Positions 52,152 through 61,227 of a stretch of DNA of 64,000 bases are shown here, piece after piece. This DNA is from Terriglobales bacterium. Lineage in GTDB: Bacteria; Acidobacteriota; Terriglobia; Terriglobales; Acidobacteriaceae. The notes under the pieces were generated by a model that did not search any database, was not told the DNA's origin, and saw only the letters and a program-made list of their open reading frames with translations. Both the position numbers and the translations under genes were made by a program. How positions within the stretch are numbered: the first letter of the stretch is position 1; each line of letters begins with the position of its first letter. The DNA lies in assembly GCA_035561515.1 (NCBI GenBank), contig DATMXP010000016.1:1-64000 (forward strand), in the 5' to 3' direction.

Positions 52152-53774
52152 TCAGGCGGGAACAGCCGAAGCAGAACCTGCCAGTTTTCGTGCTGGTAAC
52201 ACAATGGTAAACGTGCTGCCCTTCCCGACAGTGCTCTCCACGCCTACCGCTCCCGAATGCGCTTCCACGATCCTCTTCACGATCGCCAGCCCGAGCCCGG
52301 TCCCCTCCCGAGAAGATTTCTTCGCTCGCTTCTCCAGTTGGGCGTACTCGTCGAAGATCACCTCCTGGTCCTCCGGCGCTATGCCCGCTCCCGTATCCGA
52401 CACGGCAATACTCACCGTCTCTGCCTCTGTGTCGTATCGCAGAGCAAGATGGATCTGCCCACCCCTATCCGTGAACTTCAGGGCGTTGCCGACCAGATTA
52501 ATGACCACCTGCTCGATCTGGTCGGGATCAACCAGAAGCTTCGGAAGCTTCGACGGAACCTCCATGCCCAGATGTATGCCACGATTCGCCGCCTCGGCCT
52601 GAAACAGGGTAGCCACAGCGCTTATCAACGCGATCAGGTCAGTTGCGCGGAACTCGGTTCGCATCTTGCCTGCGTCCATCTGCGTCAGGTCGAGCATGGA
52701 GTTCACCATCCGAATCAGCTTCTGGCACGCAGTCACCGACTCGCCAATCAACTCCTTCTCGTCTTCGTTGGCGCGATCCGCCAGAGACTCCTTCAACATG
52801 GAGTTGTAGCCCATGACGATCGTCAGCGGCGTTCGCAATTCATGGCTCGCGATACTAAGGAACTGCGTGCGCAATCGGTCTAGTTCGCGGAGCTTGCGGT
52901 TCGCCGCTTCGAGTTCCAGGTTGTTCTGCTGAAGTCGCGAGAATAGCGTGGCGTTCGACAAGGCCAGCGCACATTGCGCCGCGAGCGCCTGTAAATAGCG
53001 CAGCGCCGACGCATGGAACTCATATTCCTGGCCGCCATTGTGCGCAACCAGCACGCAACTGAGCCGGCCGTTTCCGATCCCCGGCACCACTGCGAAGCTA
53101 CGCATTCCTTGCTCCGAGGCCCACTTCTCCAGCGGCAACGGAGCTTCCCGGTCCGTCAGGCTCATCCCCTGCTCCAGTATGGCCTGCACGATCCGGTCAT
53201 TGAGAATCTCCGTCAAGCTCGAATCCACACCAGACGAATCTCCCGCCGAAAACGGATAGATCTTCGCTCCCCTCACCCGCAACACTTGCTGCGCGGCCTC
53301 CTCCACTTCCTTGGCGATGGCGTCACGATCAAAACTCGCCGACACCCGGCTCGCCACCCGGTACAAGCGGTCTACTTCCGAAAGCCGCTTCCGCTCCAGG
53401 GATCGCCGAACCGCCTGCTTCAATGCCGCGATCTCCATCGGCTTCAACAGGTAGTCATAGGCGCCCAATTGAACCGCTTCCAATGCCGAATCGACCGATC
53501 CGTAACCGGTCATCATGATCGTGACTGTGTTTGGTGAGCACTTTTGTACTTCCGCCAGCACACCGAGTCCGTCCACACCCGGCATCTTCAGGTCCGTAAG
53601 CACGAGGTCGTAATGCCGCGACCGTATCGCTTGAATTGCCTCCGCGCCGTCCGCAACTGTGTCGACATGAAACCCGTCCTCCTGCAAAATCGCCTGCAAC
53701 GTCAGCAGGATATTTGCTTCGTCGTCGACTACCAGGATTCTTGCTTCAGTTGGGAGCATGGGAGACAAGGGCAC
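52152..53774 (-). CDS. Hybrid sensor: REC-GAF-histidine kinase
   Basis: A 540-residue kinase with an N-terminal receiver domain (ILVVDDEANI; phosphorylated Asp in LVLTDLKMPG; Lys in YLLKPME), a GAF-like sensor (about residues 140-290), a HisKA dimer with the phosphorylated histidine in ASHELRTPLT, and a HATPase domain (NLVGNALKF, DTGAGI, GTGLGLAI). There is no membrane segment, so the signal is cytoplasmic. A receiver domain in front of a kinase usually feeds a phosphorelay or regulates kinase activity. Confidence 0.94.
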   Translation of the reverse strand: MPLSPMLPTEARILVVDDEANILLTLQAILQEDGFHVDTVADGAEAIQAIRSRHYDLVLTDLKMPGVDGLGVLAEVQKCSPNTVTIMMTGYGSVDSALEAVQLGAYDYLLKPMEIAALKQAVRRSLERKRLSEVDRLYRVASRVSASFDRDAIAKEVEEAAQQVLRVRGAKIYPFSAGDSSGVDSSLTEILNDRIVQAILEQGMSLTDREAPLPLEKWASEQGMRSFAVVPGIGNGRLSCVLVAHNGGQEYEFHASALRYLQALAAQCALALSNATLFSRLQQNNLELEAANRKLRELDRLRTQFLSIASHELRTPLTIVMGYNSMLKESLADRANEDEKELIGESVTACQKLIRMVNSMLDLTQMDAGKMRTEFRATDLIALISAVATLFQAEAANRGIHLGMEVPSKLPKLLVDPDQIEQVVINLVGNALKFTDRGGQIHLALRYDTEAETVSIAVSDTGAGIAPEDQEVIFDEYAQLEKRAKKSSREGTGLGLAIVKRIVEAHSGAVGVESTVGKGSTFTIVLPARKLAGSASAVPA

Positions 53775-53850
53775 CCGTGCGGCGCCCGCAAACTTGGGTA
53801 GTTAGATGCAGAATAGCCGCTGGCTGATGTTCTCTAAGGTGCCGCCAAAC

Positions 53851-53880
53851 AAAAACGGCTGCCGGATGGCAGCCGCTTTC
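53851..53880 (-). terminator. Intrinsic terminator after the GvpL/F gene
   Basis: An 8-bp stem CGGCTGCC (53856-53863) / GGCAGCCG (53868-53875), followed by TTTTTGTTTGG on the minus strand. It separates the GvpL/F gene from the kinase gene downstream. Confidence 0.85.
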
Positions 53881-53894
53881 GGAAAAACACTTGG

Positions 53895-54623
53895 CTAGTT
53901 CGCCGCCTTACCCTTACCCCTCAGGAAGTGGTACGGAGGCCACGGTCCGCTGATGACCAGTTCGCAGTTCTTGAACTGGCGAGTCGCTGCGGCGTAACGA
54001 TTCTGGTATTTCTCCACTGACTTGGAGTCAATCAAGTGGGCGATATCGATCAGCAGCCCGCCCGAATCCACCTTCTTGCAACTGATTTCCTCAGCAAGTG
54101 GGTTGAACAGCCTGTGGACCTGAACCGATAGCGTCTTCGCTTTGCTCTGGCGATCCCGGTCCAGAGCGGCACGCTCACGCAACCTGTTCAGGTATTCCAG
54201 CCCAACCTTCGCCGGAAGGACTTCCGGACCCACCTCCCGCAAGGATCCGTCCCGCACCACCAGCTTCAGGTGCATTTCGGACTTGCCGCGAAGTTGAGCC
54301 ACGTTTTCCTGGAAGTGACGCCGGTTCGACCGTACGGCTCGTCGCAGCGCCTCATCGTTGTCGAATACAGTTCCAAAACGGAACGGCAAGACCGTCGCGA
54401 ACTTAAAGCATTCGCCGACGACCCGGGCATGGTCCCGCGCGGCTTGCTGGTCGAGTGTGGCCGGTCCATACGGGCTCACCACAACTGCGAAATCGCCGCT
54501 CGGATATCCCAGTACCGGGGAATTACCGATTCCTTGAATGTTAGTGATGGGGAATGGACGTCGCGCTCTTGCGCCGCCAAGGAGGGCCTGTTGCTCAACG
54601 ATACAGTATGCGTACCACGCCAT
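53895..54623 (-). CDS. GvpL/GvpF-family gas-vesicle-type protein (orphan)
   Basis: A 242-residue protein with the GvpL/F layout: opening WYAYCIVEQQ, the central LPFRFGTVF motif with the basic helix that follows (RRAVRSNRRHFQENVAQLRGKSEMHLKL), and the closing VISGPWPPYHF motif. In gas-vesicle clusters GvpF/L are minor structural or assembly proteins. No gvpA, gvpN or other gvp genes are in the window, so this copy is an orphan. Flotation is therefore not implied, and another role is likely. Confidence 0.9.
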   Translation of the reverse strand: MAWYAYCIVEQQALLGGARARRPFPITNIQGIGNSPVLGYPSGDFAVVVSPYGPATLDQQAARDHARVVGECFKFATVLPFRFGTVFDNDEALRRAVRSNRRHFQENVAQLRGKSEMHLKLVVRDGSLREVGPEVLPAKVGLEYLNRLRERAALDRDRQSKAKTLSVQVHRLFNPLAEEISCKKVDSGGLLIDIAHLIDSKSVEKYQNRYAAATRQFKNCELVISGPWPPYHFLRGKGKAAN

Positions 54624-55094
54624 GCATCAACTCTCCGGGCCAAAACAGAGTTAGGGAGATGGGGCCGATGGGTTACACGACGGAAAGAACGGCTAGGTGC
54701 ATCTGAGAGCTAGTACTTAGAACCTTACGAAGTTCATCCTAGCTGAGCACAATGAAGAAAGCAACGGTTTTGCGGCACAAAAACATGAAAATCTCGCTTT
54801 ACGAGCCATCATGGCTTCCTCTCCTCTTCGCCTGAGAAACCACTGCACCAGCTAAGGTGCAACTCCTTTTCATCATACGAACTCTGCCGGTTCGAAACGT
54901 TACGCGAAGGTGGGAATCTCGATTCCGTTTCACGGCCACCGCGTGCCCACCGGAGGAACCAGGCCGCCTCTGCGCCTCTCTCCGGTCCCGGACCACCTCG
55001 GCTGGAAACCAACTGTTTCGCTGCGACCTGATCCATCTTCCCGGCCAGAATCACGCATGGAAGCGGGCGTGCAACAAGGAGGGAGGCACAGTGT
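54624..55094. other. Intergenic region before the diguanylate cyclase
   Basis: About 470 bp. Several short inverted repeats are present, for example GAGCCATCATGGCTT near 54806, but none is a clear terminator or riboswitch. A strong AGGAGGGAGG ribosome-binding site closes the region. Likely regulatory sequence for the cyclase gene. Confidence 0.45.
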
Positions 55095-56222
55095 GTGCGC
55101 CGCCCTTCGACCATGGCTTTCGACGTCGGACATACAGAATCCCTTACACCTGACCGTTTCGTCGTCGAGGTCTTCTCCGAGGTCGGAGAAGAGACCATTC
55201 AGCGCCGCTGGCGCGAGATCAACACCATCCTCCGCCTAAGCATGCTCACCGGACTTCCCATGCAGATGGAAGCCGCACTCAGCATGCTCTGTGATTTCGC
55301 CGCTGAAATCGCCAATTATGACGCCGCCCTCGTCTATTTCTGGGAAGAAACCAGCGAACAGATGCTCCTGCGCACCACACGCGGTGTGGAGAACATCTCC
55401 GAGTCTGCCGCACGCGGTAACATCCTGAACTTCTGGGTTAACAAGTTTGGACGCCCGCTGCTCGTGTCCAAGGGCATACACCCGCAGGCGGACGCCGTCC
55501 TCGACGAGACAAACTCAAACTCTGCCCTCATCGTTCCCCTTGTCGTCAGTAACCGGACGTTGGGCTCCATGCAGTTTTTCTCGCGCACTCCCGGCGCCTT
55601 TACCGAGGAAGACGCGCAACTCCTATGGATCCTCGCTCTCGTCTCCGAGAACATACTCAGCCGCGAGCACGCCAACGAAGGCCTCCTCACGTTTGCGTTT
55701 ACCGATTACCTCACTGGCCTTAAAACACGCGGATATCTTGAGCAACAACTCGAACTCGAGATCAAGCGGTGCGAGCGCAAGAAGGCGCCGCTCTCTCTTC
55801 TCATGCTCGATATCGATTTCTTCAAGCCGTTGAACGACCGTTACGGCCACCACGTTGGCGACCAGGTTCTGCGCGACGTCTCCTCTCTCTTGACCAAGGA
55901 CATGCGCGAGGTCGATACCGTCGCGCGCTATGGAGGTGAGGAGTTTGTCATCATCCTGCCCGAGACTCCGGCGGCATCGGCCGCTCGGGTCGCGCAACGT
56001 ATCCGCAAGAGTATCGAGCGCTCGAAGTTCTTCGCCGGATCGGCGTCCAGCGTCGAAAAGCTGACTATCAGCATCGGCATTGCCGTGTATCCGCAGGATG
56101 CCCGCTTCAAACGTGACCTCATCGAATGCGCCGATGCAGCCCTATATGAAGCGAAATCCCGTGGCCGAAACCAGGTGATGATGTACTCGGAGATGAAGCA
56201 TCATCAGCGGGAGGTAAGCTAG
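55095..56222 (+). CDS. GAF-GGDEF diguanylate cyclase
   Basis: Makes cyclic di-GMP from two GTP. The 375-residue protein has a GAF-like sensor (about residues 45-195) and a C-terminal GGDEF domain. The active-site signature is RYGGEEF, an active variant. The inhibitory I-site RxxD lies five residues before it (REVD), so product inhibition is expected. No membrane helix is present. Start: GTG 55095, eight bases after GGGAGG; ATG 55113 is the next candidate. The stop overlaps the glycosyltransferase start by one base. Confidence 0.93.
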   Translation: MRRPSTMAFDVGHTESLTPDRFVVEVFSEVGEETIQRRWREINTILRLSMLTGLPMQMEAALSMLCDFAAEIANYDAALVYFWEETSEQMLLRTTRGVENISESAARGNILNFWVNKFGRPLLVSKGIHPQADAVLDETNSNSALIVPLVVSNRTLGSMQFFSRTPGAFTEEDAQLLWILALVSENILSREHANEGLLTFAFTDYLTGLKTRGYLEQQLELEIKRCERKKAPLSLLMLDIDFFKPLNDRYGHHVGDQVLRDVSSLLTKDMREVDTVARYGGEEFVIILPETPAASAARVAQRIRKSIERSKFFAGSASSVEKLTISIGIAVYPQDARFKRDLIECADAALYEAKSRGRNQVMMYSEMKHHQREVS

Positions 56223-57406
56223 TGGCCGGCTTATCGGGACTTCTTACTTCTCGCCTTCGCACCGAGTCACATAACCGCCCGTGGCGCGTACTGCACGCCT
56301 GCGAACTGGCGAGCGACGCTGCTGCCCTTGCTGAGTCGCAGTCGCTCATCGGCATGGCCCCGCAACTGCTTTCGCGTGAATTCTGGCCCTCACGCACTCC
56401 GCGCGAACTTTCGCTGCTCACCGTGTGGCACGACGTCCGCGATTGGCGTCACGAACTCAACGATGCCGAAGCAGCCTCGGACATTCAACTCGTACACGCT
56501 CATTCGTTTCCTTCCGCCATGGCCGGAATTCGCGGCACGCTTCCGTTGGTGTACGAGTTCACCAGTACCATTGACCAGGTAGCCGCCACGCAGGCGGTAA
56601 GCGGCCCCTGGCTCGTTCGTTCGCTTCGCGTCGCAGAACAGTTTGTCCTTTCACGCGCAGGCGCGGTCGTAACCCGTAGCTCTTCTATGCACAAGACCGC
56701 CATGGAACGGGGCACACTGCCGGAAAATCTATTCACGATCCCGGAACCGGTCCCGGCCGAGGACCCGTTGGTAAACAGCACAAATTGGGCGCTGCAACAC
56801 CATATTCACCAGCCAAATGGACCCTTATTCATAGGTCTTCCCGACGGCGTTACTGGTGCTGAGTTCATCCTTCGCGCTTTCGCAGCTATGCTGCCGGAAG
56901 TGCAGCACGCGATCCTGCTCCTCGAATCAAACCAGCCAGAAGAAGCACGGCGACTTCTCCGTGACCTGAACCTTTCCGAAGCTGTCCGAGTCTTCTCCCC
57001 CTCGGAGCGAACTTCTGCTCTCTCCTGTGCCGATGTCGTGATTGCTCATGGGAGCTCCGACGCTTCCGGATGCAACCGGAGCCTGCTTCGTGCCCTTGCC
57101 TATGGCAGGCCAGTAATTGCCACCGACCTCCCGGAGAACCGGGAGTGCGCCCCGGAGGGACAAGGATGTATCTGGTACGCGAGCGGTGACGCCGGCGATC
57201 TTGTCCGTCGTGCCAGGTTCATCGCCGGCGATAAGGATTTTTGCAGGTCGTTGGGAGAGAGCGGCAGGGAGTTCATTCGCACCCATCGTTCGGCGACGGC
57301 CATCGCTCGACGCTACGACGCCGTCTATCGGCACGCCATAGCGCGCCGCTCCGAACGTCTGCCGAGGATCCCTATGCCGAAGCTGTACGCGTTGGGTGAA
57401 GCCTAG
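56222..57406 (+). CDS. Glycosyltransferase family 4-like protein
   Basis: A 394-residue GT-B-fold protein. The N-terminal half has HACELASDAAALAESQ and VHAHSFPSAMAGIR. The C-terminal half has the nucleotide-sugar segment ADVVIAHGSSDASGCNRSLLRALAYGRPVIATDLPENRE, typical of GT4 (EX7E-type region in altered form). The sugar and acceptor are unknown. It starts at a GTG overlapping the cyclase stop, so c-di-GMP control and polysaccharide synthesis may be coupled in one transcript. Confidence 0.85.
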   Translation: MAGLSGLLTSRLRTESHNRPWRVLHACELASDAAALAESQSLIGMAPQLLSREFWPSRTPRELSLLTVWHDVRDWRHELNDAEAASDIQLVHAHSFPSAMAGIRGTLPLVYEFTSTIDQVAATQAVSGPWLVRSLRVAEQFVLSRAGAVVTRSSSMHKTAMERGTLPENLFTIPEPVPAEDPLVNSTNWALQHHIHQPNGPLFIGLPDGVTGAEFILRAFAAMLPEVQHAILLLESNQPEEARRLLRDLNLSEAVRVFSPSERTSALSCADVVIAHGSSDASGCNRSLLRALAYGRPVIATDLPENRECAPEGQGCIWYASGDAGDLVRRARFIAGDKDFCRSLGESGREFIRTHRSATAIARRYDAVYRHAIARRSERLPRIPMPKLYALGEA

Positions 57407-57780
57407 CTCGCCTGGCTCTTTGCTTCTTCCACCAGGAAGTCGATCGCTTCCTGCCGTTCGGAGAACAGCCGCAATTCTCTTCCTGAAAAACTCCGAAGTG
57501 CTTGATGAAAGGGTTTCGGCAGGTTCCCGTCGATGATCCACGCCGAACGCCGGATCTGCCGGCTGTCGCGCGCTGTAGCGAGCTTCAGCCTCTCCAGGCT
57601 CTTGCGCGAAAATTGCGAGCCTCTGAAATCACAAAGCAGAAGCACCGAGCCTTCCGGCTCTTTCAGCACCGCTTCGGGAACCTTGTCGGCGATCTCCGCC
57701 ACTTCGTCCGCGGAGCAGTTGCGGCAATCGATGTCCAGGATTCGGACACCCGCGTCAGTCGTGTACTGGATGCGCTCCAT
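57403..57780 (-). CDS. STAS / SpoIIAA-like domain protein
   Basis: A 125-residue protein with an STAS-like layout: VRILDIDCRNCSADEVAEIADK, the central LLLCDFRGSQFSRKSLERLKLA and a closing helix. Classical SpoIIAA has a phosphorylated Ser in a DxS motif. Here the segment is DFRGSQFS, so control by phosphorylation is possible but unproven. It is convergent with the glycosyltransferase, sharing four bases. Confidence 0.75.
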   Translation of the reverse strand: MERIQYTTDAGVRILDIDCRNCSADEVAEIADKVPEAVLKEPEGSVLLLCDFRGSQFSRKSLERLKLATARDSRQIRRSAWIIDGNLPKPFHQALRSFSGRELRLFSERQEAIDFLVEEAKSQAS

Positions 57781-57855
57781 GAGCCACTCCTACCCATCCG
57801 CAGGAAAAGTCAGCGCGAAAGTGTAGCGCATTCCCGGATACCCCAAAAGCCCATG

Positions 57856-58353
57856 CTACTGCTTATTTTCCGCTGCTTCTGCGCTTGCCACGCGTGTACG
57901 GAAAGCTTCGATCAACCGCTGCGTCGCTGCGATCGTCTTTTCGTCCTTGGTGCCCTTACCGGTTGGACGGTCACTCGCGCTCCACAGCACCACGTGATTA
58001 TGCGAGTCGAGCACCGAAAGCTTCACGGCCGTCACGACCAGGTCTTTTGGCTTCTCCTCTTTCTTTTTCTCGCCGTCTTGCTCCTGGATCATGCTGGTCT
58101 CCACCGGAGCATCCACCTGGACCACGAGGTCCGCCTCTTCCGGGGTTCTCACCACGAAGTACTTCGGCCATCCTTCGAAACTCGCTTCCAGCACGCTGAA
58201 GGGCACGTCGCTCTTACTGGTGTTCTTCAAATAAACGGACTTTGCGGCGGACAAGCGCGCGTTCGCGCTAAGCGACTTCGGCGGTTCCTGCGAAACGGCA
58301 GCGATACTCACAAGGAAAAAGAGAGAAAAGACAATCAACTGTTTGCAATGCAT
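57856..58353 (-). CDS. Exported protein of unknown function
   Basis: A 165-residue protein with a signal peptide (residues 1-22). The mature part is alpha/beta (SAKSVYLKNTSKSDVPFSVLEASFEGWPKYFVVRTPEEADLVVQVDAP), similar in style to Acidobacterial exported proteins often annotated as hypothetical. No family recognised. The ATG at 58353 is chosen because the signal peptide begins there; the upstream frame overlaps the aroDE gene. Confidence 0.75.
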   Translation of the reverse strand: MHCKQLIVFSLFFLVSIAAVSQEPPKSLSANARLSAAKSVYLKNTSKSDVPFSVLEASFEGWPKYFVVRTPEEADLVVQVDAPVETSMIQEQDGEKKKEEKPKDLVVTAVKLSVLDSHNHVVLWSASDRPTGKGTKDEKTIAATQRLIEAFRTRVASAEAAENKQ

Positions 58354-58388
58354 ATGGATATATTCTGACGAATTCTGGTGGGATTGGG

Positions 58389-60017
58389 CTATTTCTTTTT
58401 GGCGGCCTTGGCCTTTTTCGCTGGCGCGGCTTTTGCTGGTGTCTTCGGCGCCGCTTTGGCCGGAGCGGCAGGTGCCTTCAGCGGAGCGCGATGTACAAGT
58501 TCGTTCACCACAACCTGCTGCATCTCCAGCGAGGGAGCCGGCTTTCCCGTCCATATCTCGAACTGCCGCGCGCCTTGATGGACGAACATCTCCACGCCCG
58601 GAACAGCCGTCATGCCTTTCGCCCGCGCCATTTGCAGGAACTTCGTGTCCATCGGGTTGTACACCAGGTCGAATGCAATGCGGGCGTTCATCTCGCTCTC
58701 GTCGAGGATCGCTTTGCCGTTCCCCATTCCCACTGGTGTCGCGTTGATGATCACGTCGAACTGCTGTTTCTTTAACTCATCGCGGCGGATTGTCTTCGCC
58801 CCCGACTCGCGTGCCAGTTTCTGCGCCGTCTGCGGCGTACGGTTCAGGATGAAGACATTGGCGCCCTTTTCACGAAGGCCGAACACCGCGGCCCGCGCCG
58901 CGCCACCGGCGCCGAGCACCAGGACCTTCGATCCAGCCAGCGGAATTCGGGCCTCCAGCGGACGCGTTACGCCGGCAACATCCGTGTTGAATCCGTAAAG
59001 CTTCCCTTCCTGCGACCGGATCACCGTGTTGCATGCGCCGACCTTCTCGCATAGTGGCTCGCAGTTATCGAGATGCTTGATGATCTCCTGCTTGTACGGC
59101 ATGGTGATGCTCATGCCATGGATCGGTATCTCCCTTGCGCATTTCACCAGGTCGTCGAGCGACTTGGCATGCAGCGCCAGGTAAACGGAATTCAGGTTCT
59201 CGCGGCGGAAAGCCGCATTCATCATCTGCGGCGAAAGCGAGTGTTCGATCGGGTCGCCGGCCACTCCATACACCCGCGTAGCGGCATCGACATTCTCGAT
59301 CCGGTACGCATCCCGCAGCGCTTTGGCGGTCACTTGACCCGGAGCAGTTTCTTCGCCCGGGCTGAACGCGCCAAACGTGAACAGGCTGCCCGCACGCAAG
59401 CTCAATACCCGGCTTATGATCCCCTGCTCGCCCATGCACAACCCGACCATCTTGTGGTTGTGCGATTGCTCTTCCAGGAACCGCATCATCACCACGTTGT
59501 CGTGAAGGTTCGTGGCCGTGGTGACGACTTTGTAGATGTCCGCCGGAATACTCGACATCTCCGCGAACGTCTCGTTCACTTTGCGGGTGTGCTTAAAGTC
59601 GTGAAACGAAAGTATCAGTCCGGCGTAGCTCCGGATCTTGCTGAAGTCCTGCGCCTTCATTGCCGTGGCGCTCTGGAGTTCCACATCCACGAAGTGGCAT
59701 CCGGCCTGTCCTGCCTTGGAAAGCAGGTCTACCTGGGCCGCCACCGAACCCTTAAACAAACCACCGTTGACCGCCCGGCGGCAGGTCCCGATCGCCGTCA
59801 CGTACGTATGGGAACCGAGAAAGCTCTTGATCTTCGGCAGCGCTTGGGCAGGGGTCTTGAGGTAGTCTAACCTGAACTCAATAAAGGGGTTATCCCTCGC
59901 GACCGATTCGGCCTTGTCCAGCAGTTCGGCTGGATTGCCACCCGCCACCGCCACGCAGATGCGTGGGATGCGCAACGGCATGAGCCGCGTCGGCAAACTG
60001 GGCAGGATTGTGTTCAT
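58389..60017 (-). CDS. aroDE: Bifunctional 3-dehydroquinate dehydratase / shikimate dehydrogenase
   Basis: Catalyses steps 3 and 4 of the shikimate pathway. The N-terminal half (about residues 15-235) is a type I dehydroquinase: FIEFRLDYLKTP, LSFHDFKHTRK and LCMGEQGIISRVLS, with the Schiff-base lysine near residue 170. The C-terminal half (about 240-510) is AroE: VYGVAGDPIEHSLSPQMMNAAF, the catalytic lysine in SITMPYKQEI, and the Rossmann motif LGAGGAARAAVFGL. The fusion is the plant- and Acidobacteria-type arrangement. A 35-residue Ala/Lys-rich tail is appended. Start is the ATG at 60017. Confidence 0.93.
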   Translation of the reverse strand: MNTILPSLPTRLMPLRIPRICVAVAGGNPAELLDKAESVARDNPFIEFRLDYLKTPAQALPKIKSFLGSHTYVTAIGTCRRAVNGGLFKGSVAAQVDLLSKAGQAGCHFVDVELQSATAMKAQDFSKIRSYAGLILSFHDFKHTRKVNETFAEMSSIPADIYKVVTTATNLHDNVVMMRFLEEQSHNHKMVGLCMGEQGIISRVLSLRAGSLFTFGAFSPGEETAPGQVTAKALRDAYRIENVDAATRVYGVAGDPIEHSLSPQMMNAAFRRENLNSVYLALHAKSLDDLVKCAREIPIHGMSITMPYKQEIIKHLDNCEPLCEKVGACNTVIRSQEGKLYGFNTDVAGVTRPLEARIPLAGSKVLVLGAGGAARAAVFGLREKGANVFILNRTPQTAQKLARESGAKTIRRDELKKQQFDVIINATPVGMGNGKAILDESEMNARIAFDLVYNPMDTKFLQMARAKGMTAVPGVEMFVHQGARQFEIWTGKPAPSLEMQQVVVNELVHRAPLKAPAAPAKAAPKTPAKAAPAKKAKAAKKK

Positions 60018-60211
60018 GGGGCCTTTTTTGAATTCCGCGCCATCTTACAGATGCACCGCCTTGGATGCAAACATTCTTAGCCTTTTTCGTCGCTAACTCC
60101 CTGATGACGTACATCTTCGGTAACTAAGCCCTGCCTTGAATCCTGCCCCGCCGTTTGCTAAGTTCCGACCGACCGGAACCCGTGTCTTTCGTCGTAGGGT
60201 ATGGAGGAATT

Positions 60212-61123
60212 ATGAAACGCGTCATCCTTGTAGCGCCGCTGCTTCTGGCTGTAGTGGCCGTCGCTCAACAGGCACCACAGCCACCCAAGCCGGCGTTCCA
60301 GTCCAATCTCGTGGAACGCGCTCAGGCGCCTACCTACTCTGACATTTACTGTTCCGGGTTCGTAACCAACGAAAACATCAACGAGCAGAACGCTGTAGCC
60401 GGCGGGGTAAACAGCCCCAATGAAACTCTCTATGGCACGGGCGCCCATATCTTCATCAACGGCTCCGGATTCCAGGAGGGCGCTCTCTACTCCATCGTTC
60501 GCCCCGTTCGCGATCCCAACCACTACGAGCCTTTTGCCGGACAGAAATCCGCTATCTCCGCGATGGGCGAGACCTACGCTGACATCGGACGCATTCGCGT
60601 TGTCGCCCTACGCGGCAGCATGGCCGTCGCGGAAGTTGAGTTCACCTGCCAGAGCATAACCGTTGGTGACTTCGCCATTCCGTTCCGTGAACATGGCCCC
60701 GTTGCCTTCCGCAAGAACACCACCATGGAACGCTTCCCTAGCGGCCCCGGACGCGTCAGCGCCCGCATCGTGCTCGCTCGCGAGTTTGACACCATGGTTG
60801 GCACCGGCCAGAAGGTCTACATCAATGCGGGAGCCGACAAAGGCATAAAGGTCGGCGATTACTTCCGCGCGGTGCGCGGCAATGATCCTGCCAAGATCGA
60901 CCCCGTTGATGCCACCGCCATGAAAGCCCCAGTCGGCGACGACACTCAGGTCCATGCCGGAAAAGTCAACAAAGCAATCGCCGCTCAGATGCCTCTACGC
61001 AATCTCGGCCAGATGATCGTTCTCAACGTTACGCCCACCAGTTCCACCGCCATGATTACCAATGCGCTGGAACCGATCCAGGTTGGCGACCAGGTTGAAC
61101 TCGAGAACGAAGGCGGCCAGTAA
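60212..61123 (+). CDS. Exported protein of unknown function, Acidobacteria-type
   Basis: A 303-residue protein with a signal peptide (residues 1-18) and a GGAGG site before the ATG at 60212. The mature protein begins with a segment containing NENINEQNAVAGGV, then a beta-rich body. The C-terminal 100 residues (GQKVYINAGADKGIKVGDYFRAVRG) resemble envelope beta domains of the FlgT C-terminal type. I do not recognise a precise family. A terminator follows. Confidence 0.75.
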   Translation: MKRVILVAPLLLAVVAVAQQAPQPPKPAFQSNLVERAQAPTYSDIYCSGFVTNENINEQNAVAGGVNSPNETLYGTGAHIFINGSGFQEGALYSIVRPVRDPNHYEPFAGQKSAISAMGETYADIGRIRVVALRGSMAVAEVEFTCQSITVGDFAIPFREHGPVAFRKNTTMERFPSGPGRVSARIVLAREFDTMVGTGQKVYINAGADKGIKVGDYFRAVRGNDPAKIDPVDATAMKAPVGDDTQVHAGKVNKAIAAQMPLRNLGQMIVLNVTPTSSTAMITNALEPIQVGDQVELENEGGQ

Positions 61124-61140
61124 ACACTCTCTATACCCAC

Positions 61141-61168
61141 AACGGCGCCTGCGGGCGCCGTTTCCTTT
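61141..61168 (+). terminator. Intrinsic terminator of the exported-protein gene
   Basis: Stem AACGGCGCC / GGCGCCGTT (61141-61162) followed by TCCTTTTG. Confidence 0.85.
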
Positions 61169-61227
61169 TGCCCGAACCAGCCTCCATATCACTGCCATCT
61201 AACTCTGCCGGAGCTATATTCCCCCAC

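Noticed and set aside
51998..52204. A 68-residue cysteine-containing frame between the kinase and sigma-54 regulator genes
   Set aside because: It overlaps the 3' end of the kinase gene, lacks a ribosome-binding site and matches no zinc-ribbon spacing I recognise. Left out as unsupported.
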